The notes under the pieces are model-generated. The model did not search any database. It saw only the letters and a program-made list of their open reading frames with translations, and was not told the origin of the DNA. From an uncultured Roseibium sp. (GTDB lineage Bacteria > Pseudomonadota > Alphaproteobacteria > Rhizobiales > Stappiaceae): 64,000 bases of DNA. The first letter of the stretch is position 1, and each line of letters begins with the position of its first letter. The translations under genes and the position numbers were made by a program. Below are positions 1 to 8,376 of this stretch, piece after piece. The stretch covers positions 1,214,001-1,278,000 of the forward strand of contig NZ_OY769915.1 in NCBI RefSeq assembly GCF_963669205.1, written 5' to 3'.

Positions 1-343
1 CGACCCTTGCAATCAGTTCCCTCGGGCTGAAAGGTTTGGTGACGTAGTCGTCGGCTCCGAGTTCGAGCCCGATGATCCGGTCGATCTCATCGTCGCGGGC
101 CGACAGGAACAGGATCGGCACTTCGGATCTTTTTCTGATTTCCCGGCACACATCCAGACCGTCCATCTCCGGCAGGCCGATGTCCAGAATGATCAGCGCA
201 GGCGCATGAAGTGCTGTCTTGTCGAGCGCATCCTTGCCGTCGGTCGCAACCTCGTGGCGATAGGAAGCCTTTTGAAGCGCGAAGCAGATCACTTCGCGAA
301 TATTCGGATCATCGTCGACGACAAGAATGGTTTTTGACTGCAA
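1..343 (-). CDS. Response regulator receiver domain (partial, runs off the left edge)
   Basis: Reading the minus strand from about 343 gives a CheY-like receiver domain of about 114 residues before the window ends. It has the acidic pocket (VVDDDPN), the phospho-acceptor Asp in LIILDIGLPEMDG, the conserved Ser/Thr in FLSARD and the Lys in TKPFSPREL. The spacing and the SPRELIARV ending fit an OmpR/PhoB-type transcription factor whose DNA-binding half lies outside the window. The start is uncertain. No ATG or GTG lies in frame nearby and TTG at 343 gives the usual N-terminus, although no clear Shine-Dalgarno precedes it. The partner kinase is not visible here. Confidence 0.85.
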   Translation of the reverse strand, partial: MQSKTILVVDDDPNIREVICFALQKASYRHEVATDGKDALDKTALHAPALIILDIGLPEMDGLDVCREIRKRSEVPILFLSARDDEIDRIIGLELGADDYVTKPFSPRELIARV

Positions 344-635
344 GGGACCGGTCCGGGCTTGAGGGTTTCGGCATTCAGATGCGGAACTGCTGCGTGTGTC
401 ACTATCAACGCAGGGTGTTAAGAAACAACCGAGGCCGTTTCATGTTTCCAGCCACCAGCCGTCCCTGCGCAACGAACGGGGGAGCGACGTATCGACCCTT
501 GCCGTCATGAACAAAAGCGTACTGCGGCAGGGCTTGCGGACGATATCCGGTTGCTTTCGCATCAACCGGCTGATCCTGGCTGGCAAGTAACGCACAAGGA
601 AAGGCATCTGAACTGTTCTCCTGACAAGCGGGACT
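344..635. other. Non-coding stretch
   Basis: This is the upstream region of the response regulator. Open frames here have no plausible ribosome-binding site, use rare codons and show no recognisable motif, so I call no gene. It presumably holds the regulator's promoter, but I see no convincing -35/-10 pair. Confidence 0.6.
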
Positions 636-904
636 CTAGGGTACGACCCATAAATGAGGCGGAAATGGTTTGAGGCGGATTGCTTCTCCTCAAGGAGCGA
701 AAGCGCAGGAAATGTGGTTCATTTTCGAGCCTTTCGCGACGCCGGGGAGGCGCGGTCCGGTCAAATCCGAAGGACATGGAAATGGCTTCACCCCGTGTCG
801 TCAGCGTGCTTGACCGGGCAGAAAGCCCGCTCCGCACACCCTTCCTAACGGGATTTCGCCATTTCCCATGCCATTTCAGTCTCATTTATGAGTCCGTACC
901 CTAG
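636..904. repeat. MITE-like element, family 1 copy A
   Basis: A 269-bp non-coding element bounded by CTAG on both sides with terminal inverted repeats. The left end begins CTAGGGTACGACCCATAAAT and the right end reads the same inward with few changes (CTAGGGTACGGACTCATAAA). The interior has a GC-rich hairpin (GACCGGGC...GCCCGCTC) and the segment CACCCCGTG.CGTCAGCGTG, both shared with copy C at 4317-4481. It encodes no transposase. It is probably mobilised in trans, but the parent transposon is unknown. Compared with copy C it has about 100 extra bases in the left half. Confidence 0.75.
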
Positions 905-997
905 CCCTTTTGCCGGAGACCCTTGCAGCCCGGTGCCAGACGCTGTGCAGATTTTGCGCAGTTTCGGCATCACGGATTATCATGCCGGGATTGCAGG
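905..997. other. Short spacer between two inverted-repeat elements
   Basis: Non-coding sequence between family 1 copy A and family 2 copy 1. I see no promoter, terminator or gene in it. Confidence 0.5.
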
Positions 998-1288
998 CAC
1001 TGCTGTCCGGTTTAACTCGGAATTGATCCAGCGAGGTGATCTCAGCCCATGAGCTTGGCATTCCGGCTGAAGCGCAGCGGAAGGCCGGAACCCAGTAACC
1101 ACCGGATTTTCCGTCTTGTTTCAGTCTTCGGCCACTTGGAGTACTGGTTCCCGGTCTTGCCGCTGATGCGGCAAACCGGGACGACAAATCGGGGGAACAA
1201 TTCCGTTTCCCGACTTGGCGCCGCTCGGAACTATGCCGCTTTCTCAACGACATAAGTTCGACAGTACTTTCTAAACCGGAAAGCAATG
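998..1288. repeat. MITE-like element, family 2 copy 1
   Basis: A 291-bp element starting CACTGCTGTCCGGTTTAACT and ending with the degraded inverted counterpart (CATTGCTTTCCGGTTTA on the other strand). It is roughly 85-90 percent identical by eye to the element at 43432-43723. That includes the blocks CATTCCGGCTGAAGCGCAGC, CCAGTAACCACCGGATTTTC, GGCAAACCGGGACGACAAAT and CTCAACGACATAAGTTCGAC. It contains internal GC-rich palindromes and no credible gene. The worn right terminus suggests this is the older copy. Confidence 0.75.
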
Positions 1289-1349
1289 GATTGCAGGCAG
1301 CCTGTACCGGATCCTGATCCGGCACAGGCGCTTGTCTGCAACGCGGTGC

Positions 1350-1757
1350 TCAGACGGCAAGGCCGATGGTCTTGAGCAGCACGAAGCCCGGAAACAGGAC
1401 GAGCGATGACAGGGTCAGCAGCATGCCGATTGCACGCCCTATGCCGAACCCCGTTGTGACAATCGTTGTGTAGTGGATGAGACGTCCGAGCAGGAGCGCA
1501 GTACCTCCGGCCCACAGCAGGACTTGCGGTGCGCCGGCGAGTTCCGCCGCCGCCATCGCGAGCACGGCGATCGGCACGGTCTCGGTGAAATTGCCGTGTG
1601 CGCGCATGCGCTGAAGCAGGACACTGTCGCCGCCGTCCATGAACTGAACGTCGGTCTGGAGCCTGCGAAGTCCGACGGCGACTGTCATCGGGATCTGAAT
1701 CAGTGCGAAAACGGCAACGAAAACGATTGTGACGGGCAGCGCGGAAATGATTTCCAT
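1350..1757 (-). CDS. MAPEG family membrane protein
   Basis: A 135-residue inner-membrane protein with four hydrophobic segments, at about residues 6-26, 53-73, 76-94 and 105-130. The family signature region is visible as RRLQTDVQFMDGGD followed by RMRAHGNFTETVPIAVL, in which the R-x-x-x-N-x-x-E pattern is the glutathione-binding signature of MAPEG proteins. Bacterial members are glutathione transferase/peroxidase-like, but the substrate is rarely known. The start is the ATG at 1757, preceded by GGGAGAG at proper spacing; an ATG nine codons upstream would place the RBS inside the gene. It is followed by a VOC gene on the same strand. Confidence 0.85.
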   Translation of the reverse strand: MEIISALPVTIVFVAVFALIQIPMTVAVGLRRLQTDVQFMDGGDSVLLQRMRAHGNFTETVPIAVLAMAAAELAGAPQVLLWAGGTALLLGRLIHYTTIVTTGFGIGRAIGMLLTLSSLVLFPGFVLLKTIGLAV

Positions 1758-1855
1758 TGTTGGGCTCTCCCATTTCTGGAGCATCGGAGGATACGGCCGG
1801 CGTTTGCGGAACGCGTACGCGCCACCGGCCGCCTGAAACGAAATCCGGACCGGGA

Positions 1856-2239
1856 TCAGCTGTCAGCCGGTGCTTCATAGGTGATGAGCGCGATGACCCC
1901 GCCGACCGGATCGATCAGCGTTGCCATGCGCCCGACACCCGGAACGGTCATGGGCTCACCGGCAATGGTCGCGCCCAGTGCCTTCGCCTTTTCCACCCGT
2001 GCATCCACATCATCCACGGTGACATAGGGCAACCAGCGCGGCGCCTCGGCCGCCATGGGTGGAAATCCGCCGATCTTTTCGTCGCCGTTCGCAATGACAG
2101 TGTAGGTCATGCCCGGCATTTCCATGTCTTCCAGGCTCCAGCCGAGGAGACCGGTGTAAAATTCCTTCGCCTTTGCGCCGTCACCACTGTGAAGTTCCAT
2201 CCAGCTGAACGCGCCATGGGTTTGCATCGGGTTGCTCAT
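1856..2239 (-). CDS. VOC family (glyoxalase/bleomycin-resistance-like) protein
   Basis: About 127 residues spanning one vicinal-oxygen-chelate module pair. FSWMELHSGDGAKAKEFYTGLLGW is the first beta-alpha-beta unit, and WLPYVTVDDVDARVEKAKALGA then DPVGGVIALI form the second. This subgroup (GAFSWxEL, TYTVIANGDEKIGG) is common in alphaproteobacteria as small stand-alone proteins. The exact reaction is unknown and it may be a lyase, dioxygenase or binding protein. The start is the ATG at 2239; an ATG at 2248 is also possible. It lies between the MAPEG gene and a LysR regulator on the same strand. Confidence 0.8.
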   Translation of the reverse strand: MSNPMQTHGAFSWMELHSGDGAKAKEFYTGLLGWSLEDMEMPGMTYTVIANGDEKIGGFPPMAAEAPRWLPYVTVDDVDARVEKAKALGATIAGEPMTVPGVGRMATLIDPVGGVIALITYEAPADS

Positions 2240-2367
2240 GTCTTCCATCCTCAAGGTTCAATGATCTGCCTGGACGAGCCAGGTGATCGGAGGACGGAAG
2301 AAACCTGTCAGATCCGACAGGGGCTGAAACTTTTTTTGATCAAGGCAGCGTGGGTCTGTTCGCAGTG

Positions 2368-3234
2368 TCAGCGAATCTCGCTCAGGATCCAGTCGGTCAG
2401 CGCCGCAGACGCATCTTGATTGGCTGATTTGCCCGCCGGACGAAGCAACCAGAAGCCAAGGTCTCTCTCGATATCGTCATGCCAGACTTCTTGCAGGCGC
2501 CCGGATTTCACGTCAGCACACGCGATAAGCCGGGGTGCGATCGCCAGGCCTTGCCCGTTTGCCGCCGCGTCCAATGCAAGCGATGTCTGATTGAACTGGA
2601 GGACCGGCTGCGGGCAAGGGGTGTTGTGCTCCGGCAGCAAGTGTTCCCAGTACCTGTGTCCATCCTGTATTAGCGGCAGGCCGGTCAAATCCGCGAGGGT
2701 GTGCGGCGCGCCACCCGGCAGGTCGATGGCCGGACTGCAGTAGGCCCCAAGGTTCATTGGTGCCAGGAGGTGAATGGCAAGATCCCGGGCCAATGGGCGC
2801 TTTCCCTGCCGGACAGCCATGTCGACATCCTGCGTCTGAAAATCCGTGAGGTGTTCGCTGGCAATGATCCTGACATCGATATCCGGGTTGGTCTCCATGA
2901 ATTTCGGCAGCCGCGGCACCAGCCATTTCGAGGCAAAGGAAGGCGGCAGACTTATGGAGACCCTGTTGATGGCAGGTCGTAAGTTTCTTGTAGCCTCGTT
3001 GATGATTTCAAGGCCTCTTGACGTATCCGCATGATAGCGTTTGCCCGCTTCCGTGAAGGATAGTCCGCGGGCTCTGCGGTCAAACAGCATGACGCCCAGA
3101 TCGGCTTCCAAGGCGCGGACAGCCTGTGCCACTGCGCCCTGCGTGAGATTGAGTTCTTCAGCGGCAAGCCGAAAATTCAGATGCCGGGCCGCAGCGTCAA
3201 ACATTTTGATGTGTTGGAGTTTCGGAGCGCGCAT
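2368..3234 (-). CDS. LysR-family transcriptional regulator (GcvA-like)
   Basis: 288 residues, the normal LysR length. The N-terminal winged helix-turn-helix is clear (LQHIKMFDAAARHLNFRLAA, LTQGAVAQAVRALEADLGV, LFDRRARGLSFTEAG). It is followed by a substrate-binding domain (SISLPPSFASKWLVPRLPKF) typical of the GcvA/AmpR branch. ATG at 3234 is chosen over a TTG three codons upstream; neither has a strong Shine-Dalgarno. The divergent gene is the SDR at 3613, but an inverted-repeat element (3306-3575) now fills the intergenic region, so the usual LysR control of a divergent neighbour may be altered. The effector is unknown. Confidence 0.88.
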   Translation of the reverse strand: MRAPKLQHIKMFDAAARHLNFRLAAEELNLTQGAVAQAVRALEADLGVMLFDRRARGLSFTEAGKRYHADTSRGLEIINEATRNLRPAINRVSISLPPSFASKWLVPRLPKFMETNPDIDVRIIASEHLTDFQTQDVDMAVRQGKRPLARDLAIHLLAPMNLGAYCSPAIDLPGGAPHTLADLTGLPLIQDGHRYWEHLLPEHNTPCPQPVLQFNQTSLALDAAANGQGLAIAPRLIACADVKSGRLQEVWHDDIERDLGFWLLRPAGKSANQDASAALTDWILSEIR

Positions 3235-3305
3235 CGGTGTCAAGGCAGTAGTTTTTCTACAGTCTAAGCGGTTCGGAAATGATTGGTCAAGTCGTACCGG
3301 CGCGT

Positions 3306-3575
3306 CTAGGGTCAGGACCCATTCATTTGGTTGAATTGGCGCAGCAAACGGCGATGAGCTTCAAGGAAAAGCGCGACAAGCGGGCTTCCTGCCCGGTTGA
3401 GCGGTTTGACGAAGCAGACCGAAGCCGTTTTTGCGTCCCTGAGGGATAGGGCGAATTTGCCCGGCAACGTCGTTGCAAATCTTTGGAAACCGGACGGTTT
3501 CCTGCAGCTTTGCGCCTCGTATCCGAACAATTTCGTCCCTACCAATTCATCCAGATTAATGGGTCCTGACCCTAA
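3306..3575. repeat. MITE-like element, family 1-related copy B
   Basis: A 270-bp non-coding element in the LysR-SDR intergenic region. The left terminus CTAGGGTCAGGACCCATT is mirrored at the right end (TTAGGGTCAGGACCCATT on the other strand), giving near-perfect inverted repeats of about 17 bp. The termini resemble family 1 (CTAGGGTacgGACCCATAAA). The interior contains the related GCGGGCTTCCTGCCCGG hairpin in the opposite orientation, so it is probably a divergent subfamily of the same element. An open frame through it fused to the SDR is an artefact. Confidence 0.7.
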
Positions 3576-3612
3576 CTTCGCGTCAGAATTTTTCAGAACA
3601 TGGAGGTCCGTG

Positions 3613-4320
3613 ATGACGGAAACAAAAGTGGCGATCGTGACGGCCGGCGGCAGCGGCATGGGAGCCGACAGCGCACGCAGGCTGGCGGAGGACGGCTATG
3701 AGGTCGCTATTCTCTCCTCGTCCGGAAAGGGGGAGGCGCTTGCCGCCGAATTGGGCGGCATCGGCGTATCCGGGTCCAATCAATCCAACGATGATCTCAA
3801 ACGGCTCGTGGATCTGACCCTGGAGCGGTGGGGCAGGGTGGACGTGCTCGTCAACAGCGCGGGTCATGGTCCGCGTGCACCGGTTCTGGACCTGAGCGAT
3901 GAAGACTGGCACGCGGGGCTGGACGTCTACTTCATGAATGTGGTTCGGCCGACGCGCCTGGTTGCACCTGTCATGCAGAAGCAGAAATCCGGAGCAATCA
4001 TCAACATTTCCACTTTCGCTGCGTTCGAACCGGACCCGGTTTTCCCGACATCAGGCGTTTTCCGTGCAGGTCTGGCGGCCTACACCAAACTGTTTTCCGA
4101 CAGATACGCCGCGGACAACATCCGCATGAACAACGTCCTGCCGGGCTTCATCGACAGCTTGCCGGAAAAGGAGGAGTTTCGCGTGAGGATACCGATGGGG
4201 CGCTACGGAAAGTCGTTCGAAGAGATTGCCTCGGTTGTCGCATTTCTCGCGTCGGATGGCGCCGGCTACATCACGGGTCAGAACATCCGCGTTGATGGTG
4301 GCATAACCCGCTCGGTCTAG
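3613..4320 (+). CDS. SDR-family protein lacking the usual catalytic Tyr-Lys pair
   Basis: A 235-residue Rossmann-fold protein. The nucleotide site TAGGSGMG is at about residues 10-17, NSAG follows VDVLV, and NIS supplies the catalytic-serine position. The classical YxxxK motif is replaced: the aligned segment reads TSGVFRAGL, so Tyr becomes Ser and Lys becomes Arg. The C-terminal SDGAGYITGQNIRVDGG is typical SDR. The start is ATG 3613 behind GGAGG (3602-3606); the frame is open further upstream only through the repeat element. Loss of both residues suggests an altered reaction or a binding role. I recall close homologues with the same change, so this is more likely a subfamily trait than decay. 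Its stop codon is formed by the CTAG end of the next repeat. Confidence 0.85.
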   Translation: MTETKVAIVTAGGSGMGADSARRLAEDGYEVAILSSSGKGEALAAELGGIGVSGSNQSNDDLKRLVDLTLERWGRVDVLVNSAGHGPRAPVLDLSDEDWHAGLDVYFMNVVRPTRLVAPVMQKQKSGAIINISTFAAFEPDPVFPTSGVFRAGLAAYTKLFSDRYAADNIRMNNVLPGFIDSLPEKEEFRVRIPMGRYGKSFEEIASVVAFLASDGAGYITGQNIRVDGGITRSV

Positions 4321-4481
4321 GTGATGGACCCATAAATGAGACTGGTATGGCATGCAAAATGGCATCACCCCGTGGCGTCAGCGTGCTTGACCGGGCAGGA
4401 AGCCCGCTCTGCTCACGCTTCCTCGCGAGATTTTGCCATTTCTGCCGCCAAACCGGCTTCATTTATGAGGGTATGGCCTAG
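4317..4481. repeat. MITE-like element, family 1 copy C, between two convergent genes
   Basis: A 165-bp element with CTAG at both ends and inverted termini (left CTAGGTGATGGACCCATAAA, right read inward CTAGGCCATACCCTCATAAA). The core shares CACCCCGTG.CGTCAGCGTG, the CTTGACCGGGCAGGAAGCCC hairpin and GATTTTGCCATTTC with copy A. It fits exactly between the SDR and the ECF sigma gene. The TAG stop codons of both convergent genes are supplied by its two CTAG ends. Confidence 0.75.
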
Positions 4482-5734
4482 TCATCTTTCGGGTATGCAC
4501 CGAGGGCTTCGAGCTTTGACCGGATATGCTTGCGTTCCACCTCGGTGCCTGCGTGGCTGAGTGCCAGTTCGTAAGATTTCATCGCCGCCGAGATTTGTCC
4601 CCGATCAGACTGGAAGGCGGCTTTTGCGGCGTGGAAGCTTGCATATCGTTCAAGCGGAACCGCGAGTTGGTCCAGAAGGGCGAGTGCTGCTTCCGGGCCT
4701 TTCAGTCTGGCGATGACGACCGCACGGTTCAGCGACACGACAGGCGACGGACGGATGATTTCCAGGGCGCGGTAGAGCCGGTCCAGTTCCACCCAGTCGG
4801 TTTCCTCGTAACTGGGCGCACGTGCGTGGGTCGCGGCGATGGCGGCCTCGATCTGCAGCGGGCCGGGTTTTCCCTTTCGCAGAGCCGCCTCGAGCAGCAC
4901 GGTGCCTTCAGCAATATTCCTCCGGTCCCAGCCGGACCGGTCCTGGTGCTCCAGCGTGATGGCGTCACCCTCCTCCGACACGCGCGCCTTTCGGCGCGAG
5001 TGCTGAATGAGGCAGAGCGCCAGAAGCCCGCGCAACTCCGGCTCCTCGGGGAACAGGCGGACGAGCAGGCGCGCCAGGCGGATCGCCTCTTCGCACAGGG
5101 TTTCGCGTATGAGGTGCTCCCCGCGGGACGCCGAATAACCCTCGTTGAAAACGAGGTAGATTGCATTGGCAACCGCTGAAAACCGCGCGGTTCTTGCCGC
5201 GGCGTCCGGATCTTCGTAGCGCAGCCTGGCGGCTTGCAGGCGCTTCTTGGCGCGGGTTATCCGTTGCTCCATGGTCTTGGCTTGCACGAGGAATGCCCGC
5301 GCGATCTCCTCCACCGAAAGTCCCGCAACAATCTTGAGAGCAAGCGCGATCTGCTGCTCCTGTCGCAGCACCGGGTGGCAGCAGGTGAACAGAAGCCTCA
5401 GCACGTCGTCCCGGTAGGCGGCGCGATCGATCGTGGCAGTGAGCGCGTCTTCCGGGTGCGGCCCTTCTTGCAGCGGTTCCAGGTCTTCCGGCGCTGTCAG
5501 GGTTTCGAGGCGCTTCTTTCGGAAAGCGTCGATGCCCGCATTACGGCCGGCAACAATCAGCCAGGCTGCCGGGTCCTTCGGGATCGTGTTGTCACGCCAG
5601 GATTTGACGGCCCTGAGCGAGGCCTCCTGAAAGGCATCTTCGGCAAGGTCTATGTCTCCGAACACACGGTTCAGGGCCGCCAGCACACGTGGACGCGCCG
5701 CCCTAAGATGCGTCGATAACCAGACGTCCGCCAT
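4478..5734 (-). CDS. ECF-type RNA polymerase sigma factor with long C-terminal extension (ECF42-like)
   Basis: 418 residues, far longer than a simple ECF sigma (about 180). Region 2 is VFGDIDLAEDAFQEASLRAVKSW and region 4 is IALALKIVAGLSVEEIARAFLVQAKTMEQRITRAKKRL. The remaining 230 or so residues are a helical, TPR-like extension (NEGYSASRG, ALLALCLIQHSRRKAR, LNRAVVIA), which characterises the ECF42 group. That group is known to be encoded beside DGPF/YCII proteins, as here: the 5' end overlaps the DGPF gene by 32 bp, implying translational coupling. No anti-sigma gene is present, and the extension is thought to regulate activity in this family. The signal is unknown. Confidence 0.88.
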   Translation of the reverse strand: MADVWLSTHLRAARPRVLAALNRVFGDIDLAEDAFQEASLRAVKSWRDNTIPKDPAAWLIVAGRNAGIDAFRKKRLETLTAPEDLEPLQEGPHPEDALTATIDRAAYRDDVLRLLFTCCHPVLRQEQQIALALKIVAGLSVEEIARAFLVQAKTMEQRITRAKKRLQAARLRYEDPDAAARTARFSAVANAIYLVFNEGYSASRGEHLIRETLCEEAIRLARLLVRLFPEEPELRGLLALCLIQHSRRKARVSEEGDAITLEHQDRSGWDRRNIAEGTVLLEAALRKGKPGPLQIEAAIAATHARAPSYEETDWVELDRLYRALEIIRPSPVVSLNRAVVIARLKGPEAALALLDQLAVPLERYASFHAAKAAFQSDRGQISAAMKSYELALSHAGTEVERKHIRSKLEALGAYPKDD

Positions 5735-6095
5735 TCTTGAAATCGGCCCCCTCGAAATATTCCACCGGACGCACCTCGACCCGCCCGTATTCCAGAGGCA
5801 GCAGCTTCACCGTGTCGATGGCGTCTTCGAGCGAAGCGCAATCGATGAGATAAAAACCCATGAACTGCTCCTTGGTCTCCGCGAAGGGGCCGTCGGTCAC
5901 CAGGTAGCCGTCGCTCTCCTTGTTGACGGTCACCGCGGTTCCGGTCGACATCAGCTTGGTCGCGGCCGCAAAGGTCTTGCTGGTCTTGGTGTGCTCGTGA
6001 AAGGCGCGATGGTGGCTCATGATCTCGGCATGCTCCTCCGGCGAAACGGCATCCATGATATCTTCGCTGGCATAAATCAGCACGGAAAACAGCAT
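5703..6095 (-). CDS. DGPF/YCII-related protein, partner of the ECF sigma
   Basis: 130 residues with the family-defining TDGPFAETKEQFMGFYLIDC motif region, preceded by the YCII-like ferredoxin fold start MLFSVLIYASED. ATG 6095 follows GGAGA at good spacing; a longer frame to 6212 has no RBS. It is first in a two-gene operon with the ECF42-like sigma factor. The biochemical role of DGPF proteins is not established. They are small dimeric alpha/beta-barrel proteins and the conserved linkage suggests they sense or act on the sigma factor's stimulus. Confidence 0.9.
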   Translation of the reverse strand: MLFSVLIYASEDIMDAVSPEEHAEIMSHHRAFHEHTKTSKTFAAATKLMSTGTAVTVNKESDGYLVTDGPFAETKEQFMGFYLIDCASLEDAIDTVKLLPLEYGRVEVRPVEYFEGADFKNGGRLVIDAS

Positions 6096-6320
6096 TGTAT
6101 TGGTCTCCGGGTTTACGGGATCGATGACCGAGGAACGTTCCGGCCCAAGCATATCCGACACCAGTGAATAAGAAAATTGCCAAGGGTGGGACGGCGGAAA
6201 TCCGGTCTGCAAAATCGAAAAAAAGCAATGTTACTCAATTACATCGCTAAAATTGGCAAGCTTCTCCAACCACAAGGAATATGCATTACTTTCCACAACG
6301 TTCCTTGTGGGAGAACTTCG

Positions 6321-8249
6321 ATGCGTACCGCCACCCTTGCAATTCTGGCCTGCTTTTCCGTGGCATCAGTGCCCTCGGCGCAGGAGTTCGACGTCAACGA
6401 GGACCAACTCCAGGATGTTTATCCAGGCGAAGCCTATTCGCCTTACGCGGGCCGGAACTTCCCGGAGCATCCGCTATGGGGCGACACGCATCTTCACACG
6501 GGTCAGTCCATGGATGCGGGCGGGTTCGGTGCGCGGCTGACGCAGGAAGACGCCTGGCGTTTTGCGCGCGGCGAGGAAATCACCGCCTCATCGGGTCAGC
6601 CGGTGCGCCTTTACCGGCCTCTGGACTGGCTCGTGATTACCGAACACTCGGACGGGATGGGGCTGATCACGGATATTCTGGATGCCTCGCCGAACGTGAC
6701 CAAGTATGAACAGGGCCGAAAGTGGTCGGAAGGATACCGCGCCGGCGGGCAGGAAGCGGTGGCCGCGACCCTCGACCTGATCACGCAATTCAGTCAGGGG
6801 CAGGTCGATCCGGAGCTGTTCGCCCAGTATCAGCCGGGTGCACGCCGGTTCGCGTCGATCTGGTCCGACAATGTCAGAACGGCGGACGCCTTCAACGAGC
6901 CGGGGCGGTTCTCGGCTCTGATCGGTTTCGAGTGGACCTCGCTCGACAAGGGCAACAACCTGCACCGCAACGTGATTTTCCGCGACGGCTCCGAAAGGGC
7001 CGGGCAGGTCGTGCCCTTCACCATGACACCGCCATTCGGAAGCCCCGATCCGCTCGACCTCTACGAGTGGATGCGGACCTATGAGGAGAAGACCAACGGT
7101 GCCGTGCTTGCGCTGGCGCATAACGGCAACCTCTCCAGCGGCATCATGTTCCCGATCGACAAGCAGTTCACGGGCAAGGCACTGGACAAGGACTATGTTG
7201 AGCAGCGCGCCAAGTGGGAGCCGCTTTATGAAATCACCCAGATCAAGGGTGACGGCGAGGCCCATCCGTTCCTGTCACCGAATGACGAGTTTGCGGACTA
7301 CTACAACTGGGATGCCGGCAACCTGGACCTGAGCACCGCCAAGACCAACGACATGCTGGCGGGCGAATACGCGCGCGAAGCGCTCAAGAACGGCTTCGTG
7401 CTGGAAGAAAAATTCGGCACCAATCCGTACAAGTTCGGCTTTTCCGGAGCCACCGACAGTCACACGGGCCTGGCGACGTTCGAGGAGGAGAATTTCTTCG
7501 GCAAGCACACAGGCTACGAACCCTCGCCGGAACGCCTGGCCCATCCATTCATGAAGAACGAGAATGGCGAGCTATTCGCCTGGCAGATGGTGTCGTCCGG
7601 TATCACGGGCGTGTGGGCGGAAGAAAACACGCGCGAATCCATTTTCGATGCGATGCAGCGCAAGGAAGTCTACGCAACGACCGGCCCGCGCATCATGGTG
7701 CGTCTGTTCGGCGGCTGGGAATTCACCGACCAGGACATGCAGACCCGCAATCCGGCCTTGCTCGGATATCGCAAGGGCGTGCCCATGGGCGGCGACCTGA
7801 TGCCGAAACCGGACGCGGCCGAGGCACCGTCCTTCATGGTCTATGCGCTGCGCGACGCGGTCGGGGCGAACCTCGACCGGATCCAGATCGTCAAGGGCTG
7901 GCTGGATGCTGACGGCAACACGCAGGAAAAGGTCTATGACGTGGCCTGGTCCGATGGCCGCCAGCCGGGAAGCGACGGCAAGCTGCCTGCCGTCGGCAAC
8001 ACCGTCGACGTCGCGAGCGCAAGCTGGACCAACTCGATCGGGGCCTCGGAATTGGCGACGATCTGGACCGATCCGGATTTCGATCCGGCCGAGCGCGCCT
8101 TCTACTATGCGCGTGTCCTGGAGATCCCGACACCGCCCTGGTACGTCTACGATGCATTCCGCTACGGTGTCGGCATCCCCGAAGGTGCGCCGACGGCGCA
8201 GCAGGAAAGGGCCTACACATCTCCGATCTGGTTCACGCCGGAATCGTGA
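6321..8249 (+). CDS. Secreted DUF3604 protein (PHP-like putative metal-dependent hydrolase)
   Basis: 642 residues from ATG 6321, with GGGAGA about 6 nt upstream. A Sec signal peptide (RTATLAILACFSVASVPSAQ, cleavage near residue 21) targets the periplasm. DUF3604 motifs with likely metal ligands are visible: WGDTHLHTG near residue 54, LVITEHSDGMG near 105, LALAHNGNLSSG near 263 and SGATDSHTG near 375. These histidines and acids resemble the PHP phosphoesterase arrangement. Family function is not established. It heads a same-strand cluster with two small or unknown envelope proteins, a PpiC-like protein and a HupE/UreJ membrane protein. The longer reading frame from 6177 has no RBS. Confidence 0.88.
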   Translation: MRTATLAILACFSVASVPSAQEFDVNEDQLQDVYPGEAYSPYAGRNFPEHPLWGDTHLHTGQSMDAGGFGARLTQEDAWRFARGEEITASSGQPVRLYRPLDWLVITEHSDGMGLITDILDASPNVTKYEQGRKWSEGYRAGGQEAVAATLDLITQFSQGQVDPELFAQYQPGARRFASIWSDNVRTADAFNEPGRFSALIGFEWTSLDKGNNLHRNVIFRDGSERAGQVVPFTMTPPFGSPDPLDLYEWMRTYEEKTNGAVLALAHNGNLSSGIMFPIDKQFTGKALDKDYVEQRAKWEPLYEITQIKGDGEAHPFLSPNDEFADYYNWDAGNLDLSTAKTNDMLAGEYAREALKNGFVLEEKFGTNPYKFGFSGATDSHTGLATFEEENFFGKHTGYEPSPERLAHPFMKNENGELFAWQMVSSGITGVWAEENTRESIFDAMQRKEVYATTGPRIMVRLFGGWEFTDQDMQTRNPALLGYRKGVPMGGDLMPKPDAAEAPSFMVYALRDAVGANLDRIQIVKGWLDADGNTQEKVYDVAWSDGRQPGSDGKLPAVGNTVDVASASWTNSIGASELATIWTDPDFDPAERAFYYARVLEIPTPPWYVYDAFRYGVGIPEGAPTAQQERAYTSPIWFTPES

Positions 8250-8376
8250 TCATGCAGAAGGCGGGCCGGGCTCTCCTTGAGGCATGTCGTTGCGGCGCAT
8301 TTTGCTCGGGGTATGATGACGCCGGCAGGGCCGTTTTGACCCTGCCAAGTCCGGTCATAGACAGGAGAGCCCCTGC

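Noticed and set aside
211..590. Short plus-strand frames near the left edge
   Set aside because: The first overlaps the receiver-domain gene in antisense, with Arg/Cys-rich composition typical of shadows. Neither has an RBS.
3397..3612. N-terminal extension of the SDR protein
   Set aside because: The extra frame runs through the inverted-repeat element; the GGAGG-ATG at 3602-3613 gives the normal SDR N-terminus.
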